A stretch of 54,430 nt of DNA from an uncultured Pirellulaceae bacterium (GTDB lineage: Bacteria; Planctomycetota; Planctomycetia; Pirellulales; Pirellulaceae). Positions 17,960 through 26,562 of this stretch are shown here, in pieces. The notes under the pieces were generated by a model, which saw nothing but the letters and a program-made list of their open reading frames with translations, ran no database searches and had not been told where the DNA came from. Location: contig CAJQPP010000087.1 of the NCBI GenBank assembly GCA_905480235.1, forward strand, positions 1 to 54,430. Reading direction: 5' to 3'. Each line of letters opens with the position of its first letter. Within the stretch, counting starts at the first letter, position 1. The translations under genes were made by a program, and so were the position numbers.

Positions 17960-20110
17960 ATGTCGCGTTTTTTTGGGTGCTTGCTAATTTTTATTTTCGG
18001 AGTCATCCATGCGGATGTTTCCCCGTTGGTGGCCCAAGGCGAGGAGCCTCATCCGTTGCAGCAAATGCGGACGCTGAATAGTGACTTTCCATTCCTAGTC
18101 CCGGAGACTTTGGGGCAATGGCGGCAGCAACGGGAAAAGCTTCGACAGCACTTGCAAGTCAGCCTAGGGCTATGGCCTATGCCTAGTCGCACACCGCTCA
18201 TCCCAATCATTCATGGCAAGCTTGATATGGGGGAATACAGCATTGAAAAGGTTATTTTTGAAAGTTTCCCTGGTTTCTTCGTTACCGGAAATCTTTATCG
18301 ACCGGCCCGCCCCGAACGGTTTTCTGCGAACGGAAAATTACCGGCGGTCCTTTGCCCGCATGGTCATTTCCCAGAAGGGCGATTTCTCTGGGTGAGCGAT
18401 GAAAAACTTCAACAGGAAATGGTGTCAGGTGCGGAAGAGTTTCCATCTAACGGGCGCAGTCCGTTGCAAGCTCGTTGCGCAAACCTGGCGATCAGGGGGT
18501 GCGTTGTATTTCATTACGACATGCTGGGCTACGCCGACAGCCAGCAGATAACCTATGACTTGGCGCATGGGTTCCGCAAGCAAAGACCAGAGATGAACGG
18601 ATTAGAGGCTTGGGGGTTCTACAGTCCTCAAGCTGAGTTGCGGCTGCAATCGGTTATGGGACTACAAACTTGGAACTCGATTCGTAGTTTGGATTTTTTA
18701 TGCGAGTTACCTGATGTGGATATTGAGCGGATTGGGGTCACAGGTTGCAGTGGTGGCGGCACACAGACCTTTATTCTGTGTGCCCTTGATGCCCGACCGG
18801 CGGCTGCGTTTCCCGCCGTCATGGTTTCCACAGCTATGCAAGGTGGTTGCACCTGTGAAAATTGTTGTAATCTTCGGATCGCCGCTGGCAACGTAGATTT
18901 CGCTGCGCTGTTTGCGCCAAAACCTCTGGGCTTAACCGCTGCAGGTGATTGGACGGTAAATATGCCGGATAAGGGCTTCCCCGAATTGGAGAGTTTGTAT
19001 CGGCTTTATCGCGAGCAAGATGCCAATGTGGTTATGCCCCAGCTGCACGCGAACTTAAACTTTCCGCACAACTTTAATCAAGTTAGTCGCGAGGCCATGT
19101 ATCGATTCTTTCAAAAGCACCTATCACTCGCCGGCGAAGTGGCGACTGATGAGCAGGAAATTGTCGTGAAAACTGCGGCAGAGCTAACCGTTTATAATGA
19201 ACGCTATCCGCGACCGACGTGGAGTGATGAGCAAGAACGGGCCTTGTTAAAGGGCTGGATGGAGGCAAGCACTTTAAGCTCAAAGGGGGACAAGGTGATT
19301 ACGAAAAAGCAAATTCAGGATTTACTCACTTTGTTGGCTGTCGCTCTCCAGTCGATTGTCTCTCATCCCGATTCCCTGCTCGAATTCCGACCGATTCTGG
19401 AAGAGACTTTCGACCGGGAAAAAGGTCCGCCCGTGGAACGCATCAAGGGGAGTTTAGTGGCGAAAGAGAATGGGCTAAAAACCGACTTGGATTTGCTGAT
19501 GCCGGGTTCCAATCAAGTGGGAATTGACACGGTGCTGTTAACTTTGGATCAACAAGGTTGGGATCCGAAAAAGAAAATTAATGGGCCGCTTACCCAACGA
19601 TCTCGAATGCCCGATAGCGGTAATTTATTAGCCCACCTTACGATTTCACAGTTTCCCGATACAAATCGAATGACGCCCAATGGTCGGGAATCGGCCGGGT
19701 ATACGTTTGGGTATAACCGTTCAGTTTTTGCTTGGCGGGTTTCGCAAGTGCTGTACGCCGTCGAGTATTTGTCCAGTCGCTATCCCCAAGCAAAGATCAA
19801 AATTCAAACCCATATCGAAGGGTTGGCTCCGGTGGCGGCGATGGCATTTTCTGCAACCTCGAACCCGCAAGTCCAAGCATTGGATTGTCCTTTGAATGGA
19901 TTCCGGTTTGCTCAGGTCACTCGGTTTCAAGATCCCAATTTTCTTCCGGGCGGGGCCCGTTATAAAGATGTTCTCGGGTTTTTGGCGACCAAGACTAATG
20001 GCTTCATCACTCTGAGGGGTGAGTCCAGAGAGTCATGTCAGTGGTTGTACCGTTTGATGAAAATTCAGGGATTCGATGAGCAGTTGATCCTACGACCATT
20101 TCCCAAATGA
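17960..20110 (+). CDS. Exported alpha/beta hydrolase (acetyl xylan esterase-like)
   Basis: The 716-aa product begins with a signal peptide (about 1-26). The first hydrolase domain (about 90-390) has the nucleophile elbow GCSGGG with Ser264, HG at 134-137 as oxyanion loop and His-containing loops near HANLNFPHNFN. A second region (about 480-716) shows a weaker hydrolase-like pattern without a clear nucleophile. Planctomycetes carry many such proteins near polysaccharide-active genes. Activity on acetylated or glucuronylated glycans is an inference. ATG 17960 has AGGAAAC upstream. Confidence 0.75.
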   Translation: MSRFFGCLLIFIFGVIHADVSPLVAQGEEPHPLQQMRTLNSDFPFLVPETLGQWRQQREKLRQHLQVSLGLWPMPSRTPLIPIIHGKLDMGEYSIEKVIFESFPGFFVTGNLYRPARPERFSANGKLPAVLCPHGHFPEGRFLWVSDEKLQQEMVSGAEEFPSNGRSPLQARCANLAIRGCVVFHYDMLGYADSQQITYDLAHGFRKQRPEMNGLEAWGFYSPQAELRLQSVMGLQTWNSIRSLDFLCELPDVDIERIGVTGCSGGGTQTFILCALDARPAAAFPAVMVSTAMQGGCTCENCCNLRIAAGNVDFAALFAPKPLGLTAAGDWTVNMPDKGFPELESLYRLYREQDANVVMPQLHANLNFPHNFNQVSREAMYRFFQKHLSLAGEVATDEQEIVVKTAAELTVYNERYPRPTWSDEQERALLKGWMEASTLSSKGDKVITKKQIQDLLTLLAVALQSIVSHPDSLLEFRPILEETFDREKGPPVERIKGSLVAKENGLKTDLDLLMPGSNQVGIDTVLLTLDQQGWDPKKKINGPLTQRSRMPDSGNLLAHLTISQFPDTNRMTPNGRESAGYTFGYNRSVFAWRVSQVLYAVEYLSSRYPQAKIKIQTHIEGLAPVAAMAFSATSNPQVQALDCPLNGFRFAQVTRFQDPNFLPGGARYKDVLGFLATKTNGFITLRGESRESCQWLYRLMKIQGFDEQLILRPFPK

Positions 20111-21175
20111 TCAGGGTTGCAAAGGCGATACGTCCACGGACATTTCATCGGGTGTTGATATCTCATTGGCACGCTGCATCAATTGCACAAACCCGATGAA
20201 GGTCTCAATCTCATGCGATAGACGGGGCGCTAGTTTGATGGAGTCATCAACGGGGCGACCGGGCAGGCGAAACCAAAGCTCATGGTGTTTTTGATCGTAG
20301 CCATAAATGATAATTTCATCGATTGGTACGACAGAGGCCGAAGTTAATGTTTTGGTGTAATCCAATGGATTGCCTTGATTCTCAAAAATGGTCCATGTGC
20401 GTTTGCGGCTAACCCATTCGCGGGCAAAACCCCAGCCGTGAAAAAACGCAAGCAGTCGAGCAACGTAAAGTTCCAAGACAAGCGTGATTAATGCCGCAGC
20501 GGTACCAGTAAATGTAAAGGGGCCTCTGACCACTGCCAGGTGGTTGGGAGTGGCGACGATGCCCACGCGACTGTTGGGCCACTGGGTTAGTCCCGCCGCT
20601 CTGGAATACCACGCGGTCCCTTTTATTTCGATTTGCTCCTTGTCGAGGGCTGTTTGATAGATGGTATGCCAATAAGGGTCCTGGTCGCTCGGCGTGTTTT
20701 CCAGCACCCGTTTGGGTATTTTCCGGACGCGAGTTTTGCGGAGCAGATAAAGTACCCAGAGACCTAATAAGAACACTGCTGCGGGTAGGCCAAAATCGGT
20801 ATACGCGGTGGTCTCCACGTAGCTTTCACGATCAGGGGAAGTTGGGGAATAAAAAACTTCAATTTTCTTTCCCGGCTTAAAAGCGGTGCGGTACCTCAGC
20901 AACTCAGATTTGTCGATGTAGGTACCATCTTCATGAGCTGGGGTTATCAATTCGCCCGAGTAATCTTGCCCATTCAATACGAAGCTGAACTGTAGGTCAT
21001 AGCGCCATCGATCACGTTTAACTTTAAAGGTCTCGAAAGACTTTACGGTCCCCTCGGTGCGGCTCCAGCCCAAAGTACGGCTCCAGTTCCTGTGGGTGTC
21101 CACCAGCGAGATGAAACCTCCAAAAACAAGGGAGATAGCGAGCAGGAAAATTGCGGATCGCTTTAAGCGGTACAC
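20111..21175 (-). CDS. DUF3592-like membrane protein
   Basis: The product (354 aa from GTG 21175) has an N-terminal membrane segment (FLLAISLVFGGFISL), then a DUF3592-type beta domain (EGTVKSFETF, YDLQFSFVLNGQDYSGE, VFYSPTSPDRE). A second helix (AAVFLLGLWVLYLL), a central domain with a further hydrophobic stretch and a soluble C-terminus follow. Function is unknown. An ATG at 21313 is in frame but would overlap the upstream gene by 64 bp, so the GTG is preferred with modest confidence. It is the second gene of a likely two-gene unit with the HEAT-like protein. Confidence 0.65.
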   Translation of the reverse strand: MYRLKRSAIFLLAISLVFGGFISLVDTHRNWSRTLGWSRTEGTVKSFETFKVKRDRWRYDLQFSFVLNGQDYSGELITPAHEDGTYIDKSELLRYRTAFKPGKKIEVFYSPTSPDRESYVETTAYTDFGLPAAVFLLGLWVLYLLRKTRVRKIPKRVLENTPSDQDPYWHTIYQTALDKEQIEIKGTAWYSRAAGLTQWPNSRVGIVATPNHLAVVRGPFTFTGTAAALITLVLELYVARLLAFFHGWGFAREWVSRKRTWTIFENQGNPLDYTKTLTSASVVPIDEIIIYGYDQKHHELWFRLPGRPVDDSIKLAPRLSHEIETFIGFVQLMQRANEISTPDEMSVDVSPLQP

Positions 21176-21249
21176 TGTGGCGAGCTCAAAATGGGATGAA
21201 AGATGGTGGTGAAAAAATCGTAGGAGTGTCGATTGCTGTCCCCGATAAT

Positions 21250-22533
21250 TTATGGGTCTCGTCCAACCAGTACAGCTCCCGGAGTATTCGCACGAATGTA
21301 CCAATCCATCCAAGCCACTTCGTCGTAATCAAAATCAACTCCGCCGGGGGTTACCAAACGTAGCGTGTCTAAAACGGCTCTGTTTTGAAAGGGCCTAACC
21401 ACCGTTTGTTTCTTTTTGCCAGGTGAGAATCCGATTCCGTCGGAAGATTGCCCGAGTGACATATTGCCACTGGCGGCGCCCGTAGGGACGGTATGCTCGG
21501 TGACCAATGCCTCGATCAACTCTTTGGTTGCCCCCTGGTACTCCAGGCGGCCGATCAGCCAGGCTGCTCGATTTACCTGCGTGTTGACATTGACGGTGGT
21601 GCTGGCAGAAGGTCTTAACCAATGCAATACGGTGCGAACGACCCTGTCACGATCGAAGTGATCTTGTTGCAAGGCATTGATAGCACGTTCTGCTAAATCC
21701 AGACTGTTATCGGTCGTGGCGATTTTCACCAAGGCATTTTGCGATGCGTAGGATTCAATCTGGCCCAATATATCAATGATCTGTTGTCTAGCCGCGGCAT
21801 CCAAACGGCCGTCTGTTTGGTAGACCTTCATTAAAGCGGGAACCGCATTCGGATCTTTGATATTGCGAAACTCCGCCAAGGCAGCCTGATCGTTTCTTTT
21901 GATGATTTTGGTCAACAGATTTTTTAACTTTTTATTCCATTCGGTGACCAGCATATCTGCTGCTTCTTCCCGCTCATGCATCTCAATTGCTTGCGGGAGT
22001 CGTTGGACACCGCGACCGTCCTTGACGTAGCCGTGATTAAGCATGAAGTGGTCCCAATGAACCCACATGCCATTCATTTCTTTGTGGCCGAGTCGGGCCC
22101 TAGCGTCTTCGTGATCGGGCTCTAATTCTACGATCCGCAAAAGATGAAACTCACGTCGAGCTTGAAGTTTCGGGTCACGTCTTTGATTATCAACGCACCA
22201 TTGTTGTAGTTCCCAATGGCCATCCACGGTGTCTGCCAGAGTTTCATTGCGTTGGATGTATTCCCGCATCGCATCGGTCGGTTTGCGAATCTGTTCTACT
22301 TGCCCGCGTTTTAGCTTAAGCAATGTACCGTCAGCGGTTTTTACCAAGAACAGCCTTTGCTTATTTTCGGTGATCTCTTTGGCCGTCCCGTGGATCACGC
22401 CGCCATTTTTCAAAATCACCGTATCCATGAGGAGTGTCTCGTCAGCATTGACGGAGAGACCAGTCAAAGCCCAGCAGCAATGGGCTGACAGTATCAGAAA
22501 AAATGTTTTGCGGATATCGTTAGTCGGGATCAT
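21250..22533 (-). CDS. Exported protein with HEAT-like helical repeats
   Basis: The 427-aa product has a signal peptide (about 1-30). A small N-terminal beta region (DTVILKNGGVIHGTAKEI, LLKLKRGQVEQI) resembles domains found in planctomycete exported proteins. It is followed by a WVHWDHFMLNHGYVKDG segment. Residues about 200-330 are amphipathic helices compatible with HEAT repeats (DPNAVPALMKVY, RQQIIDILGQI). Likely a scaffold or binding protein; no enzyme motif is visible. ATG 22533 is preferred over the 49-codon longer form because the signal peptide starts right after it and GGAAAC precedes it. Confidence 0.65.
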   Translation of the reverse strand: MIPTNDIRKTFFLILSAHCCWALTGLSVNADETLLMDTVILKNGGVIHGTAKEITENKQRLFLVKTADGTLLKLKRGQVEQIRKPTDAMREYIQRNETLADTVDGHWELQQWCVDNQRRDPKLQARREFHLLRIVELEPDHEDARARLGHKEMNGMWVHWDHFMLNHGYVKDGRGVQRLPQAIEMHEREEAADMLVTEWNKKLKNLLTKIIKRNDQAALAEFRNIKDPNAVPALMKVYQTDGRLDAAARQQIIDILGQIESYASQNALVKIATTDNSLDLAERAINALQQDHFDRDRVVRTVLHWLRPSASTTVNVNTQVNRAAWLIGRLEYQGATKELIEALVTEHTVPTGAASGNMSLGQSSDGIGFSPGKKKQTVVRPFQNRAVLDTLRLVTPGGVDFDYDEVAWMDWYIRANTPGAVLVGRDP

Positions 22534-22892
22534 TGTGTTTCCGTCGTGTGGACGCCAAAACTTGGTTGGTTCTATTGTACCCGGTTCACCCGTTTGGGAC
22601 ACGTTCTTGCGGTCAGATTCACCGCTGGGATGCGTCGTCGGTCTGGTTTTTGGGTAAACAAAATCAGGGCTTCGAAGCACGCCCCCAATTGTCTATCGGC
22701 AAATCTGCCGGACTTTTTATCCGCTAATCTCGGTCATTCGCCAAAGCAAGCCAATCATTTACGTGGGAAACCCGTCAAATCAGATTTTTGTGAAACGCCC
22801 ACTCACAATTTTTCGTGTTTTAGCGAATAATTTAACCGACTCCTCAAAGCCACGCCGTCGGCTCCCTGCATAATCGTTCAAATGGACCCCCC
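22534..22892. other. Divergent intergenic region
   Basis: 359 bp upstream of both the HEAT-like and the GspF-like genes. It probably contains both promoters. No RNA gene or strong hairpin was seen. Confidence 0.4.
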
Positions 22893-23903
22893 ATGTCAAA
22901 AATCTCCACCGCGAAAATGGCGAGTTTGTGTCACCGAGTAGGAACTGCCTACAAAGCGGGGCTTAACGTTAAGGCGATTTGGGATCGCGAAGCGAAGCAT
23001 GGTTCGCCGCGGCACAAAATCGAATTGCAAAAAGTGGCCGAACAGATTGGCGATGGACAAACGGTAGCGGCGGGATTGCGAGCCACCGATGGATATTTTC
23101 CAGAGCTCGCTATCGCCGTAACCGAGGCGGGTGAAGAGGGCGGGCGTTTGGAACGGTCGTTCGAATTGTTGGCCGAACATTACAAAACGATCGTGGGATT
23201 TCGTCGGGACATGATCAGCCGACTCGCCTGGCCAGTTATGGAATTAGTGGGTGCCGTTTTTGTAATCGGCGCATTAATCCTGATCATGGGATGGGTGTCT
23301 GATCAACCGATTGACTGGCTGGGGTTTGGTTGGTCTTCCACCCAGTACTTTTGGGCATGGGTAACGTTTATTTTATTCTCCTTCGGTGGAATCATTTTTT
23401 TGATTTTGGGATCTAAGGAAGGGTGGTTTGGTGATTACCCCATGAAAATTGCCGGCACCATTCCGCTCGTCGGCAAGACCATACAGATCTTTTCTTTGGC
23501 TCGATTTGCATGGGTGTTGGCAGCCGCTATGGAAGCGGGCATGAATACGATGCGGGGCGTCGGATTGGCGTTCCGAGCAACCCAAAATCACTACTATCAA
23601 CAGTTCGAAGAGACGGTCCAAGAAGATATTCAGGACGGGGTTGAGATAACCGAAGTGTTGCGAGCCACGGACGCGTTCCCGGAGGATTTTCTGATCCAGC
23701 TCGAGAACGGAGAAATGACGGGCAATATTCCCGAATCGATGACCCGCTTGGCAGAAGAGTATACGACTCAAGCCGAGCACAACTTGGCGATTATTACCAA
23801 GATTCTGTTTTTTATTGTGTTTGGATCGGTTGCCATTTTTATTGGCATTCTCATCGTGCGGTTGTATTCCATGTACATCAGTAACCTGCAGTCCTACATG
23901 TAG
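22893..23903 (+). CDS. Type II secretion/pilus F-family (GspF/PilC-like) membrane protein
   Basis: The 336-aa product has the two-fold T2SSF layout. A cytoplasmic domain (about 5-110) carries the family pattern FPELAIAVTEAGEEGGRLE, followed by a membrane segment (about 115-135) and another at about 150-170. A second cytoplasmic domain (about 190-305) carries the equivalent FPEDFLIQLENGEMTGNIPE, and a final helix lies at 305-325. GspF/PilC forms the inner-membrane platform that works with a GspE-type ATPase. No other secretion gene is adjacent, so it is an orphan copy here. Confidence 0.85.
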   Translation: MSKISTAKMASLCHRVGTAYKAGLNVKAIWDREAKHGSPRHKIELQKVAEQIGDGQTVAAGLRATDGYFPELAIAVTEAGEEGGRLERSFELLAEHYKTIVGFRRDMISRLAWPVMELVGAVFVIGALILIMGWVSDQPIDWLGFGWSSTQYFWAWVTFILFSFGGIIFLILGSKEGWFGDYPMKIAGTIPLVGKTIQIFSLARFAWVLAAAMEAGMNTMRGVGLAFRATQNHYYQQFEETVQEDIQDGVEITEVLRATDAFPEDFLIQLENGEMTGNIPESMTRLAEEYTTQAEHNLAIITKILFFIVFGSVAIFIGILIVRLYSMYISNLQSYM

Positions 23904-24002
23904 AAATGGGACATCCGGCGAACTGAAAAGCCGCCGCGTTCAATGGGCCAACACAATAACGAGTTGCCTACAAATGGGTACGACCGGGAGTGTTGGCACC
24001 TG

Positions 24003-24782
24003 TTATTTGCGGCGAGCGACGGCGATGAAACATTCTGCGAGTTCCTGATTCTCATCGCATGTCGGAATGATTCCCTGAGCCTGCCCACGATTGTATTTAA
24101 AGTCGCTGCCTGAATTTTGATTAAACAGCTCCAAAACTTCAAAACGACTTTCTAATGCGGATAGAAACGATTGGCGGTCGTAAACGCGAACGTGATGCGG
24201 CGCAATTGCCAATGGCCATCCATTAGGCGTGGAGCAGATTAACGTCCCGCCCGGTTGCAGGATGCGTGCAAACTCATCCAGTAAACCCTGCTCATCTTCT
24301 ACATGTTCAATGGTCTCAAATGAAGTAACGACATTGAAGGCGGCGTCTGGTAAGCCGGTTTGTAGTGCATCTGCCGTCTCGAATCGACAGCCTGCGGGTT
24401 GGTGTTTGTTTCTCGCGTATTCGATAGCCTGAGGGCAGCAATCAATCCCCACGATTTGGCTGGCTTTACCGAATTCTCGTAGGTAGGAGACTCCATACCC
24501 CGTGCCGCATGCAATATCAGCCACCGATTTATCTGCCACATGCTGTGCCGCGAATTGGTATCTTGCCAAATGGAAGTCGGCGCGTGCTTTTGGAAACAGG
24601 GGAAGTGTAGCGTCCATACGTTCCGAGCGATTTCTATACAACCACGCCATCTGCGGGTCGTCGCAAACCAGTCCTAATGCGGTTTCCAAAATCGAAACAC
24701 GTTCTTTTAATCGATGGATGACTTGGCGATTGACTTGCGCCATTTTTTGCAATTGTGCGAGGTCAATTTCTGGATGGCTCAT
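24003..24782 (-). CDS. SAM-dependent methyltransferase with N-terminal coiled coil
   Basis: This 259-aa protein has SAM motif I at VADIACGTGYGVSYL (88-102) and the post-motif block FNVVTSFETIEHVEDEQGLL typical of Methyltransf_11/25 enzymes. Residues about 5-38 form heptads (LAQLQKMAQVNRQVIHRLKE), a likely short coiled coil for oligomerisation. The substrate is unknown; O-antigen or small-molecule methylation is possible. It converges with the GspF-like gene. Confidence 0.85.
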   Translation of the reverse strand: MSHPEIDLAQLQKMAQVNRQVIHRLKERVSILETALGLVCDDPQMAWLYRNRSERMDATLPLFPKARADFHLARYQFAAQHVADKSVADIACGTGYGVSYLREFGKASQIVGIDCCPQAIEYARNKHQPAGCRFETADALQTGLPDAAFNVVTSFETIEHVEDEQGLLDEFARILQPGGTLICSTPNGWPLAIAPHHVRVYDRQSFLSALESRFEVLELFNQNSGSDFKYNRGQAQGIIPTCDENQELAECFIAVARRK

Positions 24783-25002
24783 AATCGGGACTGCTTCGTT
24801 TGCTGAGGCTAGCTAAGCAACGGAGAGTTCCGTCGGGTGACTTGCCATTGGTTGGAAATGAAAATGAACAATATTTTTTCCTCTGACCAGTCCAATTTGC
24901 TCGGAAAACGTCCGCTGGGGATGTCTTACGGTAAATTAAGTTGAGTTTCTGTTGCTGGATCGGTAAAACGAAAGTGGGGTAACAGAGCGATCGGAATTTT
25001 CC

Positions 25003-26130
25003 ATGACTTTATCTAGAAGAAACGCCCTGCTGGCAACCGCAGCGGTGATCGGACTACCCCAGCGTCGCCTCTGGCCACTGGTTTGCGCCTCGCAACAACC
25101 ATTACCTCCGGTTTACAGTGTGACGCCCGTCGCATTTGACGGGGTCTGGGTTTGGGAAAACGAGCCCTCTGATCAAAAGGGTATCGTGGATGGCAGGGAA
25201 TTTGATCTGGAGGTAGGTGTGCGCTGGCGCAGTGATGGCGAAGTCCTTAATCTCCAATCATCCACTGTTGCGCCCGTTGCCTTTCCGGAACAAGAGGTGT
25301 TGGATTTCCGAATTGAAAAATCTGACGGGTGCACTGCCCAGGTCGTGCCATTGTCGGACACGGTGGGGCAATTGCAGGTCAGTGCACCACGACTGGAACG
25401 TGGCCAGCATGTCGAAGCCAAGGCCGTGTATCGGCTAAGGATCTCTCGTTTTTGTCCACACTACGACAAAACACAATTCCCAATTGAGCAATCGGTAGGA
25501 AATGGGTTACGCCAGATAGGGCTGGGAAACAGCCCGGGTATACGAAGTGATTGGAACAGTGTTCAAAAGATCGTGAGCGCGTTGTCCAGTAAACACGATC
25601 TACCTTGGGATAAGGCAAGGCGTTTTTACGATTGGGTATGGGAAAATATTGAGGGCAAGCGAGGCGAGTACACGAGTGTTCGCGAGGCCATCGACCAGAA
25701 GGTGGGCGATTGCGAAGAGCGAGCGGGTGTTTTTATTGCGTTGTGTCGGGCTGCGGGAATTCCTGCCCGATTGGTCTGGGTGCCCAATCACTGTTGGGCA
25801 GAGTTTTGTTTGATGGATCATCGGGGCCAGCCACACTGGATCCCGGCGCACACGGCTGCTTACAACTGGTTCGGTTGGACCGGGGCCCATGAATTAGTGC
25901 TGCAAAAAGGCGATCGCTTTAAGATGCCTGGTAAAAATGCCGTGGTTAGGTTGATATCCGATTGGTACTCGTTCCGAGGGCGCCGACCCATGATCGAGTT
26001 TTTTGGTGACTTGAAACCGGTCGCTGAGAAGGGGCGGGATGCCGGGCCTGGCGAACGTCGGAAAACCCGACAGGCAGGCTGGGAACTCGTTGGCAATCAC
26101 CCTTTGAATCGGCGAATTCGGGGGGAATAG
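25003..26130 (+). CDS. Exported transglutaminase-like protein
   Basis: The 375-aa product starts MTLSRRNALLATAAVIGLP, a Tat-like signal (S-R-R-N then hydrophobic). Residues about 200-300 are a transglutaminase-like cysteine protease core: Cys237 in VGDCEERAGVFIALCRAAGIPAR and His263 in PNHCWAEF. The third position, usually Asp in a WxxxD motif, reads HWIPAHTAA with His283. Such domains act as proteases or amidases. Whether this one is active with His instead of Asp is unknown. The N-terminal 160 residues are beta-rich, as in many YebA-like proteins. Confidence 0.8.
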   Translation: MTLSRRNALLATAAVIGLPQRRLWPLVCASQQPLPPVYSVTPVAFDGVWVWENEPSDQKGIVDGREFDLEVGVRWRSDGEVLNLQSSTVAPVAFPEQEVLDFRIEKSDGCTAQVVPLSDTVGQLQVSAPRLERGQHVEAKAVYRLRISRFCPHYDKTQFPIEQSVGNGLRQIGLGNSPGIRSDWNSVQKIVSALSSKHDLPWDKARRFYDWVWENIEGKRGEYTSVREAIDQKVGDCEERAGVFIALCRAAGIPARLVWVPNHCWAEFCLMDHRGQPHWIPAHTAAYNWFGWTGAHELVLQKGDRFKMPGKNAVVRLISDWYSFRGRRPMIEFFGDLKPVAEKGRDAGPGERRKTRQAGWELVGNHPLNRRIRGE

Positions 26131-26228
26131 AAGCTTTTGTTCATTCAATCAACCTGCCAGACTGTTGAGAACAGGCGAGGTGGTGTGGACGCAACCGCGA
26201 ACATCTACGGCAGAGTTCAGAGATTAGT

Positions 26229-26360
26229 TCATGGCCCTGTAAGACCATCAACGACGTACCAGACAAAAAGCCCACCTAAAATCACAAACATCATAAAGGC
26301 CCACAGACAACAGGCGGTCCCATAAGAAGTTTCTTTTTTACGCACTCTGCTTGAACTCAT
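26229..26360 (-). CDS. Candidate 43-aa single-pass membrane protein
   Basis: An ATG frame on the minus strand encodes a 43-residue peptide with a basic N-terminus (SSSRVRKKE), then a continuous hydrophobic helix from about Cys17 to Val37 (CLWAFMMFVILGGLFVWYVV) and a short end DGLTGP. This is the layout of small planctomycete membrane proteins. The SD is weak. It lies alone in the gap between the transglutaminase-like and lipoprotein genes. Codon composition fits the neighbours. Confidence 0.45.
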   Translation of the reverse strand: MSSSRVRKKETSYGTACCLWAFMMFVILGGLFVWYVVDGLTGP

Positions 26361-26562
26361 CCGATCTGAATCACCCACCACATAGGACGCGAAATGATAT
26401 AAGGGGAGGAAAATATTAGATACTCCAACGCAAAAATTATGAATAAGTATTCTTACTATTATTTAGATTGGTAAGTGTTAGCCTGCATTCCGCAAATCGT
26501 TCTCGACCGTTAGGTTATTTGTGACTGCCGGTTGGGTTTGCCATTTTTTTATTGGGATAAGT

